Shown here: positions 4,921 to 10,645 of the stretch, piece by piece | Position numbering within the stretch: the stretch's first letter is position 1 | How the letters are laid out: every line of letters begins with the position of its first letter | Origin: Desulfobacca acetoxidans | GTDB lineage: Bacteria > Desulfobacterota > Desulfobaccia > Desulfobaccales > 0-14-0-80-60-11 | Direction of reading: 5' to 3' | DNA length: 10,645 bases | Assembly (NCBI GenBank): GCA_020723225.1 | Contig: DYJG01000044.1 | Location: forward strand, 1 to 10,645 | Program-made: the position numbers and the translations under genes | Notes under the pieces: generated by a model | What the model saw: the letters and a program-made list of their open reading frames with translations, nothing else | Told to the model about the DNA's origin: nothing | The model's database searches: none

Positions 4921-4960
4921 CCCTTGTACCGGCAGCGGCCCTCAATCTGAAAGGAGAATT

Positions 4961-6340
4961 ATGAAAGGTATCTGGGAACAGGTCAAGACGCTACTTCGGG
5001 AAGAAATTTCACCTTCCGGATTCCAACTTTGGATCGAGCCCCTGGGGGTGGTCCCCGAGGGAGAAGGTGAGCTGAATCTGACCTGTCCCAACCCCTTTGC
5101 CCTCCGGTGGATTAAATCCCACTACCTGCAATTCATCCGCCAGGCCATGGCCCAGGCTTGCGGCCTCGAATTGCCGGTGAGATTATCCCTGCTCCCCGGC
5201 GGGCAGAAGGCCCGGAATCCGGTCCCGGTTCCCCAGGCGGAATTGCCGCTGGTAACCGCGAAGCGGCCCGGCAACGCGCCCTTCAACGGCAGATTCACCT
5301 TTGAACAATTCGTGGTGGGGTCTTCCAACCGCCTGGCCTTTCAAGCCTCCAAAGCCCTGGCCCGGGACGATACTTTTTACAACCGCATTCTCTTCCTGAA
5401 TGCCGGTCCCGGCCTGGGCAAGAGCCATCTGTCCCAGGCGGTGGGCAATTTTCTGTCCCAGGCCGCGCCCAACGGCCGGGTACGCTATCTCTCCGCGGAG
5501 ACTTTCGCCAACGAAATGGTGCGGGCCCTGAAAAACGGGCGCATGACCGAATTCAAGGAGCGTTACCGCCAGGATTGCGAGGTGCTGCTGCTGGAAGAGG
5601 TCCAGTTTTTAAGCGGCAAGGAAAAAATCCAGACGGAGATGTGCTACACCCTGGATACCCTGATGAGCCGGAAACGGAAGCTGGTCTTTACCAGTTGCTA
5701 CCTGCCCGGGGAGATCAGCCAGCTCTCCCAGGAACTGCGCTCCCGGCTCACCGCGGGGATAATCACCCCCATCGGCCCCCCGGATTTTCCCACCCGGGTC
5801 AATATTCTGGCCAAAAAGGCCGAACTCCGGGGCGCCCAGATGGCTACACCGATCCTGGAGTATCTGGCAGAGTACGTCACCGAGGACGTGCGCCGCCTGG
5901 AGAGCGCCATCGACGGCCTGATGGCCCGGTCCACCTTACTGCAGCAGCCCTACAGCCTGCGCCTGGCCGAAGAGGTGCTCCAGGACCTGCAAGCGGTGGA
6001 GGCCCGCTTGAGCGTGCCGGAGATCCAGAAGATCGTGGGGGATTACTACCGGGTGAGCCTGCCGGAGATGTTGGGCCGGTCCCGCCAGAAGAGGCTGGTC
6101 CAGGCCCGGCGCCTGGCCCTGTATTTCTGCCGGGTCTACACGCAAAAAACCATGGTGGAGTTGGGGAAATTGTTCCATCGGAGCCATGCTTCCGTGGTCC
6201 ATGCCCTGCAGACCCTGGAGAGGGACCGCAAGACGCAGCCCCGGCTGGCCCAGGAAGTACAATTGCTGGAGGGTAGACTGGCTCAGGCCCAGGTTAAGGG
6301 GGGGTGGAGGAGAGCATCCATTCTTCGCAACGATGCTTGA
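4961..6340 (+). CDS. dnaA: Chromosomal replication initiator DnaA (divergent)
   Basis: An AAA+ ATPase that binds origin boxes and opens the duplex. All domains are present in 459 aa: domain I (MKGIWEQVKTLLREEISPSGFQLWIEPL), a short linker (about 77-107), and domain III with FTFEQFVVGSSNRLAFQAS, Walker A GPGLGKSH (149-156), Walker B LLLEEVQFLSGKEKIQTE (209-226), arginine-finger region LRSRLTAG (259-266) and sensor II VRRLE (310-314). Domain IV runs from SVPEIQKIVGDYY to FHRSHASVVHAL (405-416). Departures from the usual family are EE instead of DD in Walker B, TSC for TSD at sensor I, and RSHAS where most DnaA have RDHTT. A charged C-terminal tail extends past domain IV. The start is supported by AAGGAG. 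No dnaN, recF or gyrB follows, so it may be the sole DnaA of a lineage with a scattered origin cluster, or a second paralog. The last 47 bp overlap phoU on the other strand. Confidence 0.85.
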   Translation: MKGIWEQVKTLLREEISPSGFQLWIEPLGVVPEGEGELNLTCPNPFALRWIKSHYLQFIRQAMAQACGLELPVRLSLLPGGQKARNPVPVPQAELPLVTAKRPGNAPFNGRFTFEQFVVGSSNRLAFQASKALARDDTFYNRILFLNAGPGLGKSHLSQAVGNFLSQAAPNGRVRYLSAETFANEMVRALKNGRMTEFKERYRQDCEVLLLEEVQFLSGKEKIQTEMCYTLDTLMSRKRKLVFTSCYLPGEISQLSQELRSRLTAGIITPIGPPDFPTRVNILAKKAELRGAQMATPILEYLAEYVTEDVRRLESAIDGLMARSTLLQQPYSLRLAEEVLQDLQAVEARLSVPEIQKIVGDYYRVSLPEMLGRSRQKRLVQARRLALYFCRVYTQKTMVELGKLFHRSHASVVHALQTLERDRKTQPRLAQEVQLLEGRLAQAQVKGGWRRASILRNDA

Positions 6341-6995
6341 TCACCCGGCCTTCCACGATGAAGACAATGTCCTCGGCAATATTGCTGGCCAGATCGGCAA
6401 TGCGCTCCAAATTGCGGACAATAATGATGAAGTGATGGAGCCGCGTCACCCAGCGCGATTCCTGAATCATACAGTTCAGGATCTTCTGGATATACTCGTC
6501 GTCCAGGAGGTCCACTTCCACGTCCCGCTGGCAGACCCGGATGGCCAATCTGGGATCCTGCTGGACGAAGGCGTCGATGCTGGTGCGCACCATCCCTAAG
6601 GCGATATCCGCCATCACCTTGAGGTCGATGGGCAGTTCCACGGGCTCCCGGCTATTGAGCTCCAGGGACCTTTCGGCAATGTTCACCGCCTGGTCGCCGA
6701 TGCGCTCCAGTTCGGTGGCGATGCGCATGGCCGCGGTGATCAGCCGCAGGTCCGTGGCCAGGGGCTGGCGCAGGGCCAACAGCCTCAACCCCTGGTCGTC
6801 AATGGCCAACTCCATGCGGTTGAGGTTGATATCGTCGGTGATTACTTCCCGGGCCAGTTCGGAATTGCGTTCCATGACCGAGACCATGCTTTTGCCCACC
6901 GCGACTTCAGCCATCTCCGCCATCCGCAGAAGATTCTGCTTCAGGTTGTCCAATTCCTGGTCAAACTGCCGGGATAATTTCGCGGGAGTTGCCAT
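6294..6995 (-). CDS. phoU: Phosphate signalling/transport regulator PhoU
   Basis: A negative regulator that links the PstSCAB phosphate transporter to the PhoR sensor kinase and limits phosphate uptake; a cytoplasmic all-helical protein. The 233 aa show two PhoU repeats, each with its metal-binding E-x-x-x-D helix: ATELERIGDQAVNIAE (about 93-108) and RNLERIADLASNIAED (about 194-209). The start RLSRQFDQELDNL-like segment and the length are typical. ATG 6995 is preceded by GGAGAGGG at suitable spacing. No pst, phoR or phoB gene is in the window, so it is separated from the usual cluster, and I see no Pho box. Its 3' end overlaps the dnaA 3' end by 47 bp (6294-6340), so the two mRNAs would be antisense to each other there. 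Confidence 0.93.
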   Translation of the reverse strand: MATPAKLSRQFDQELDNLKQNLLRMAEMAEVAVGKSMVSVMERNSELAREVITDDINLNRMELAIDDQGLRLLALRQPLATDLRLITAAMRIATELERIGDQAVNIAERSLELNSREPVELPIDLKVMADIALGMVRTSIDAFVQQDPRLAIRVCQRDVEVDLLDDEYIQKILNCMIQESRWVTRLHHFIIIVRNLERIADLASNIAEDIVFIVEGRVIKHRCEEWMLSSTPP

Positions 6996-7122
6996 TACGT
7001 CCCTCTCCAGAAGATCTTCCTTGTAACTGCTTATATTACTATAATTCGGTTTAGAGAGAAAGAATATTAAAGCGATTTTGCATAAACTTACACGTTTTTA
7101 GCAAAACCTCCCGGGAATTTCC

Positions 7123-7150
7123 TTGATCTCCATATTTTTTCCTCTATTGT
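7123..7150 (+). promoter_or_regulatory. Candidate promoter for panE
   Basis: TTGATC (7123-7128), a 16-bp spacer, then TATTGT (7145-7150). The transcript would start near 7157, about 50 nt before panE. The divergent 213-bp gap 6996-7208 is AT-rich and must also carry the phoU promoter, for which I see only a poor -10 (TATAGT) without a clear -35. Confidence 0.35.
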
Positions 7151-7208
7151 GCAGAAAAACGAGTCGTCGATGCAGGGTCTGTTTTATGTTTAGACAAGGT
7201 ATGGAAAG

Positions 7209-8141
7209 ATGAAAATCGCGGTGATCGGGCCAGGGGCAGTGGGGTGTTTGCTGGCCTTCTTCCTGGCGGAGGCCGGAGAGGACGTCCATCTGGTGGATTA
7301 CCGCCCGGAACGCGCCGCGTTCCTGCAGGAGCAGGGCATCCGCTTGCAGACTCCGGGAGGAGAAAGCCGCACGGTCCCCGTGTCTTGCCGGCTCCCGGGG
7401 GAAGCCGAGCCTGCGGACTTGGCCGTCATGGCCGTCAAGGCCCATCAGACCGCAGCAGCGGCCCAATCTCTGCCTCTGCTGCTGGCCTCCGGGGGGGTGG
7501 GCCTAAGCCTGCAAAACGGCCTGGGGAACCTGGAGGCCATGGCCCGGGTGCTGGGCCCGGAGCGCCTGCTGGCCGGGATCACCTACCTGGGGGTCACCCG
7601 GCAGGCGGCAGGGCAGATTATCTACGCGGGCAAGGGAGAGGTGCTCATCGGGGCGCCTCCGGGATCGCTGGTGACCGCGGCGGCAACCGAGGAGGTGGCG
7701 GCCCTCTTCCGGCGGGCCGGGTTTACCTGCCGGTCCGTGCCGGACATTGAGAACCTGCTGTGGGATAAACTGATGATCAACGCGGGCATCAATCCCCTGA
7801 CTGCCTTGCTCCGGGTCCCCAACGGCGCGTTGCCGGAGTTGCCGGAGGCCTGGTCCCTGGCGGCGGCCGCGGCGGCCGAAGTCCAGGCCGTGGCCAAAGC
7901 CCGGGGGCTGGACGTCAGCGGCGACCCGGGGGAACGCCTGCTCCGGGTCTGCACGGCCACGGCCCGGAACCGCTCTTCCATGCTCCAGGATATACTGGCG
8001 GGCCGGCCCACGGAAATCGGGTCATTGAATGCCCAGGTGGCGGAAAGGGGCGCGGCGATGGGGGTGGCTACGCCGGTTAATGACCTGCTAACCAGCCTGG
8101 TTCGGGCCCTGGAGGCGTCTGCGGCTTTAAGGGTGGAGTGA
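7209..8141 (+). CDS. panE: 2-dehydropantoate 2-reductase (ketopantoate reductase)
   Basis: Reduces ketopantoate to pantoate with NADPH, a step of pantothenate and coenzyme A synthesis; cytoplasmic. The 310 aa match the family throughout: the N-terminal Rossmann motif IGPGAVGCLLA (6-16), VMAVKAH (73-79), LQNGLGN (101-107), the catalytic-lysine segment WDKLMINAGINPLTAL (185-200, Lys187), and EIGSLNAQVAERGAAMGVATPVN (269-291), with the conserved Glu and Asn of the C-terminal domain. AAGG lies 9 nt before the ATG. An out-of-frame minimal ORF (ATG GAA AGA TGA at 7201-7212) overlaps the start as ATGA and could weakly couple translation. Ketopantoate reductase homologs sometimes act on other 2-oxo acids, so the exact substrate is not certain. 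gldA follows after 94 bp on the same strand. Confidence 0.88.
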   Translation: MKIAVIGPGAVGCLLAFFLAEAGEDVHLVDYRPERAAFLQEQGIRLQTPGGESRTVPVSCRLPGEAEPADLAVMAVKAHQTAAAAQSLPLLLASGGVGLSLQNGLGNLEAMARVLGPERLLAGITYLGVTRQAAGQIIYAGKGEVLIGAPPGSLVTAAATEEVAALFRRAGFTCRSVPDIENLLWDKLMINAGINPLTALLRVPNGALPELPEAWSLAAAAAAEVQAVAKARGLDVSGDPGERLLRVCTATARNRSSMLQDILAGRPTEIGSLNAQVAERGAAMGVATPVNDLLTSLVRALEASAALRVE

Positions 8142-8163
8142 TAAAGAGAGGAAAGAGGCTGGC

Positions 8164-8223
8164 ATGGAAGCGCCGCAGCACGATATTGATTTCCAAAACG
8201 GCACCCTCCGGCGTAATAAATGA
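8164..8223 (+). CDS. Possible 19-codon small ORF between panE and gldA
   Basis: ATG at 8164 with GAGG at 8155-8158 (5-nt spacing) encodes MEAPQHDIDFQNGTLRRNK, then TGA at 8221-8223. The stop lies 1 nt before the GGAG that serves gldA and 12 nt before its ATG. This fits a leader peptide translationally coupled to gldA. Chance cannot be excluded at this length, and I recognise no family. Confidence 0.25.
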   Translation: MEAPQHDIDFQNGTLRRNK

Positions 8224-8235
8224 TGGAGTCTCTCA

Positions 8236-9369
8236 ATGTTTAGCGTCTTTTCTGCCCCGGCAAGATACACCCAAGGCGTGAAGGCTACCGAGATTCTCGG
8301 CAGGGAGATGGCCTGCCTGGGCCTCGAGGGGCCGGCTCTCATCGTGGCGGGTAAATCGGCGGTGGCGCAACTCTTTGACACCTGGAAACAAACGCTGGCG
8401 GAGGTGAGTTTAAGTTACAGCATTCACAACTTCGGAGGGGAGTCTTCGCTGGCTGAAATATTGTATATCAGGCGTGCGGCTGAAGCCCTGTCCGCCAGGG
8501 TCATCATCGGCGCAGGAGGAGGGAAAGCCCTGGATGCAGCCCGGGCGTGCGCCGCTGAACTTAATCTGCCCTTTGTCAGTTGCCCTACTCTGGCTTCGAC
8601 GGATGCCCCGTGCAGTGCGGTGTCCATCATCTACACCGAAACGGGTATGGTGGCGGAAGTACGTATTCTGCCATGCAACCCGGTCCTGGTGTTGGTCGAT
8701 ACCCAGGTGATAGTGCAGGCGCCTCCAAGGTTTTTGATCTCCGGCATGGGGGATGCTCTGGCCACCTGGTTTGAAGCCCGGGCCTGTGCGGCAGCCAATG
8801 CCAAAAACCTTAGAGGCGGAAGATCGACGCGCAGTGCTTTGGCTCTGGCCGAACTCTGTTATCGAACCCTTCTCAAGGATGGAGTGGCAGCCATCGAGGC
8901 CGCGGCCACCCGGAAAATCACCCCCGCGTTTGAGCGCATTGTTGAGGCCAACACCCTGCTTTCGGGACTGGGTTTTGAGTCTTCCGGCCTGGCGGCAGCC
9001 CACTCCATTCATAACGGCCTCACGGTGGCTCCCCAAACCCGCGCTTTTTACCATGGAGAAAAAGTCGCCTTCGGCACTCTGGTGCAGCTGGTATTGGAAG
9101 AAAGCCGGCTCCCGGAGATCGAAGAGGTGCTTGATTTTTGCAGCCGGGTCGGGCTCCCGGTTACCCTGGCCCAAATCGGCTTGCAGGAACTGCCCATGGA
9201 GATACTGGAAAAAATCGCGGCGCGCGCCACCCAGCCGGGTGAGTCCATCCACAACGAGCCCTTCGAGGTGTCCTCCGCCCAGGTTACCGGTGCCATTCTG
9301 AAAGCGGATGAATTGGGGAGATCATGGCAAGACCGGCGGCACGGCGCCAGCCGCAAACCACTCTCATAA
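8236..9369 (+). CDS. gldA: NAD-dependent glycerol dehydrogenase (GldA family)
   Basis: A Zn-dependent polyol dehydrogenase oxidising glycerol to dihydroxyacetone; related diols may also serve. The protein is 377 aa. The NAD-binding loop GAGGGKALD lies at 92-100, and LASTDAPCSAVSIIYT (119-134) is the hallmark GldA segment. The metal ligands are Asp173 (SGMGDAL), His256 (LAAAHSIHNGL) and His273 (FYHGEKVAFG), matching Asp173/His256/His274 of the Bacillus stearothermophilus enzyme almost position for position. GGAG lies 7 nt before the ATG. The gene follows panE by 94 bp and may be cotranscribed with it. No dihydroxyacetone kinase or glycerol uptake gene is in the window, so catabolic use is not shown. 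An archaeal-type glycerol-1-phosphate dehydrogenase is a less likely alternative given the STDAPCS motif. Confidence 0.9.
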   Translation: MFSVFSAPARYTQGVKATEILGREMACLGLEGPALIVAGKSAVAQLFDTWKQTLAEVSLSYSIHNFGGESSLAEILYIRRAAEALSARVIIGAGGGKALDAARACAAELNLPFVSCPTLASTDAPCSAVSIIYTETGMVAEVRILPCNPVLVLVDTQVIVQAPPRFLISGMGDALATWFEARACAAANAKNLRGGRSTRSALALAELCYRTLLKDGVAAIEAAATRKITPAFERIVEANTLLSGLGFESSGLAAAHSIHNGLTVAPQTRAFYHGEKVAFGTLVQLVLEESRLPEIEEVLDFCSRVGLPVTLAQIGLQELPMEILEKIAARATQPGESIHNEPFEVSSAQVTGAILKADELGRSWQDRRHGASRKPLS

Positions 9370-9386
9370 GCCGGAGGAATTAACAA

Positions 9387-9677
9387 CTAGGCGACCTTCG
9401 GCGTCAAGCGCTCCACCACGATTTCCGAGGATCGCTGCCGCGCCTGGGCCAGGTCGTAATTAATCTGCATCCTGAGCCAGGTATCCGGGGTGCTGCCGAA
9501 AGCTTTTTCAAAACGGATAGCCATTTCCGGGGTGACGCTGCTGCGTCCGGCAATGATGTTATGGAGCTGCTGCCGGGTGATATGCAGCGCGGCTGCGGCC
9601 TCCGCCACCGTCAAGCCGAGATCGTCAAGGCAGTCCTTGACCAGCAGACCGGGATGGACCGGATTTTTCATCTTCAT
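9387..9677 (-). CDS. higA: HigA-type antitoxin / XRE-family transcriptional regulator (orphan)
   Basis: A small helix-turn-helix protein of 96 aa. NPVHPGLLVKDCLDDLGLT is the typical HigA opening (HPG). A Cro/C1-type HTH follows (VAEAAAALHITRQQLHNIIAGRSSVTPEMAIRFEKAFG), then the family's STPDTWLRMQINYDLAQA. HigA normally neutralises the HigB mRNA endonuclease and represses their shared operon. No HigB-like ORF is next to it: upstream is radA (19 nt away, same strand) and downstream is the convergent gldA (17 nt). ATG 9677 was chosen because GGAGGG lies 8 nt before it. The longer reading starts with a TTG inside that ribosome binding site and is unlikely. It may be a solitary regulator, or an antitoxin retained after loss of its toxin. 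Confidence 0.85.
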   Translation of the reverse strand: MKMKNPVHPGLLVKDCLDDLGLTVAEAAAALHITRQQLHNIIAGRSSVTPEMAIRFEKAFGSTPDTWLRMQINYDLAQARQRSSEIVVERLTPKVA

Positions 9678-9685
9678 GGTTTTTT

Positions 9686-9691
9686 CCCTCC
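9686..9691 (-). promoter_or_regulatory. Ribosome binding site deciding the higA start
   Basis: Minus-strand GGAGGG, 8 nt before ATG 9677 and just after the radA stop codon. This is consistent with higA being translated from the radA transcript. Confidence 0.7.
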
Positions 9692-9696
9692 CCAAT

Positions 9697-10645
9697 TCAC
9701 CTCGGCAAGATACTGCGAATCGCTGCGGCCAGGGTGTCCACCCCCAGCAGTTCCAAACCGGGGAAATCGCCCAGGCGGTCCTTCTGGCGTTGGGCCAGTA
9801 GCGCCCGGCGAAAGCCCAGCTTGTGGCCTTCCTTGAGGCGCAGTTCGGGTTGGCTCACAGCCCTGACTTCGCCGGTGAGCCCCACTTCCCCGAAGATGAT
9901 CGTGTCCGCGGGCACGGCCCGGTCCAATAAAGATGAGGATAGGGCCAGGGCGATGCCCAAATCCACGGCCGGCTCGGTGAGGCGCACGCCGCCGGCGACG
10001 TTGACGAACAGGTCCTGGCCGCTCAGGGCAAGACCCACCCGCTTTTCCAAGACCGCCACCAACAACGAGACCCGGCCCTGATCCACCCCCATGCTTTGCC
10101 GCCGGGGCAGGGCCAGGGATGTGGGGGAGACGAGCGCCTGGACCTCCACCAGGATGGGGCGGGAGCCCTCCAGGCTGGGGACCACCACCGCGCCGGGGAC
10201 CTCCAGCGACCGCTCCGCCAGGAAGAGGGCCGAAGGGTTGGGGACCTCCAGGAGGCCGGCCTCCTGCATCTCGAAGACCCCCAACTCCTGGGTAGGGCCG
10301 AAGCGGTTTTTGACGGTGCGCAGGAGGCGAAAAGTGTGGCTGCGGTCCCCTTCGAGATAAAGGACGGTGTCCACGAGGTGCTCCAGGACCATGGGCCCGG
10401 CCAGGGTCCCTTCCTTGGTGACGTGGCCGATGAGGAAGGTGGCGGTGTTGGTGAGTTTGGCCTGCTGCACCAGGCGGAACGCGGTCTCCCGCACCTGGGT
10501 GAGAGAGCCGGGCGCGGCGGGGAGGGTGGCGGTGTACATGGTCTGGATGGAATCCAGGGCCAGGAACGCGGGTTTATGCTCCGCTAAAATTTTAAGGATG
10601 TTTTCCAGGCAGGTTTCCGTGGCCACCAATAGATCGGGGGAATTC
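9697..10645 (-). CDS. radA: DNA repair protein RadA/Sms, C-terminal part (5' end outside the window)
   Basis: A DnaB-type helicase acting in homologous recombination and branch migration. About 316 codons are present and the frame is open to the window edge. The N-terminal zinc finger and Walker A motif are missing because they lie to the right. Visible are the RecA-like part with LALDSIQTMYT (Walker B region), PGSLTQVRETAFRLVQQAK and FLIGHVTKEGTLAGPMVLEHLVDTVLYLEGD; the RadA-specific KNRFG motif (VKNRFGPTQELGVFEM); and then the Lon-protease-like domain (LVEVQALV, LPRRQSMGVDQGRVSLLVAVLEKR, DLFVNVAGGVRLTEPAVDLGIALAL, IIFGEVGLTGEVR). An apparent start near 10629 is an internal Leu codon (TTG), not the true start. 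higA follows 19 nt downstream. Confidence 0.95.
   Translation of the reverse strand, partial: NSPDLLVATETCLENILKILAEHKPAFLALDSIQTMYTATLPAAPGSLTQVRETAFRLVQQAKLTNTATFLIGHVTKEGTLAGPMVLEHLVDTVLYLEGDRSHTFRLLRTVKNRFGPTQELGVFEMQEAGLLEVPNPSALFLAERSLEVPGAVVVPSLEGSRPILVEVQALVSPTSLALPRRQSMGVDQGRVSLLVAVLEKRVGLALSGQDLFVNVAGGVRLTEPAVDLGIALALSSSLLDRAVPADTIIFGEVGLTGEVRAVSQPELRLKEGHKLGFRRALLAQRQKDRLGDFPGLELLGVDTLAAAIRSILPR

Larger units (their letters stand above)
4419..4960. other. 542-bp structured intergenic region between the GNAT gene and dnaA
   Basis: Non-coding. Contents from left to right: the GNAT promoter; an AT-rich segment (about 4556-4660) with a compound palindrome; a 9-bp stem-loop (4657-4686); a second AT-rich segment (about 4760-4812) with CTTGTT...AACAAG around TTAATTAA; a GC-rich hairpin (4820-4860); and the dnaA promoter. 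AT-rich DNA next to dnaA is typical of replication origins or dnaA autoregulation, so this is a candidate origin region. However, I find no good match to the usual DnaA box TTATCCACA; the nearest is a 6-of-9 match on the minus strand at 4688-4696. The motif TTTTGAW occurs three times on the + strand (4576, 4613, 4642). Confidence 0.35.

Noticed and set aside
5575..6276. A 233-codon + strand open frame inside dnaA
   Set aside because: It is a shadow frame: its Pro/Gly/Arg-rich composition reflects the GC3-rich codons of dnaA, and it matches no family features.
6996..7208. Pho box upstream of phoU
   Set aside because: No pair of CTGTCAT-like heptamers with the right spacing was found; CTGTTTTATGTTTAGACA is too different.
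8410..9252. A 280-codon minus-strand open frame opposite gldA
   Set aside because: It is a shadow of the well-supported gldA frame, with no recognisable motif and no ribosome binding site seen.
9370..9386. Terminator between gldA and higA
   Set aside because: The gap is only 17 nt and has no dyad with a T-run on either strand.
9678..9695. Longer HigA start at 9695 (TTG)
   Set aside because: This start lies within the GGAGGG ribosome binding site of the ATG at 9677 and adds six non-conserved residues.
10640..10645. EcoRI site GAATTC exactly at the right end, suggesting a clone boundary
   Set aside because: A six-base site can end a window by chance, radA reads openly to the edge, and the left end has no such site.

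Overview
The window is GC-rich, with high-GC3 genes. It looks like chromosomal DNA from a Desulfobacterota-type bacterium (former Deltaproteobacteria, for example a Desulfobacca- or Syntrophobacter-like lineage). This placement is tentative. It rests on the gene mix, the divergent DnaA and the abundant intergenic repeats, and no rRNA or other taxonomic marker is present. I see no tRNA, rRNA, IS element, prophage or CRISPR array.

Left block (1-4418), repeat-rich: four well-separated genes. They are an exported protein-L-isoaspartate O-methyltransferase (pcm, +), an exported alpha-acetolactate decarboxylase (-), a NamZ/DUF1343 exo-beta-N-acetylmuramidase-like protein (-) and a GNAT N-acetyltransferase (-). 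The gaps hold at least four families of non-coding elements: degenerate heptanucleotide arrays, a TGTCATTCTGA...GAAGAATCT element (three copies), a CTCTGCG-type hairpin, and a 26-bp perfect palindrome. The heptad arrays sit directly behind the stop codon of every one of these four genes, always with the same orientation relative to the gene. A fifth array opens the window. A short coding relic may lie between pcm and the decarboxylase.

Middle (4419-6995): a 542-bp gap with AT-rich palindromes, a GC-rich hairpin and two convincing sigma-70-type promoters, one for the GNAT gene and one for a dnaA gene. The DnaA has full domain architecture but unusual residues in Walker B, sensor I and the DNA-recognition loop. 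Its last 47 bp overlap the convergent gene phoU.

Right block (6996-10645), compact and nearly repeat-free: panE (2-dehydropantoate 2-reductase, pantothenate/CoA synthesis) and gldA (glycerol dehydrogenase) on the + strand, with a possible 19-codon ORF between them. Facing them on the - strand are radA (truncated by the window edge) and, 19 nt behind it, a HigA-type antitoxin without a visible toxin partner.

The genes do not form one pathway: this is a mosaic of housekeeping functions. No complete novel system is demonstrated. The most unusual signals are the stop-codon-anchored oriented heptad arrays, the atypical DnaA with its structured upstream region, and the orphan HigA placed behind radA.
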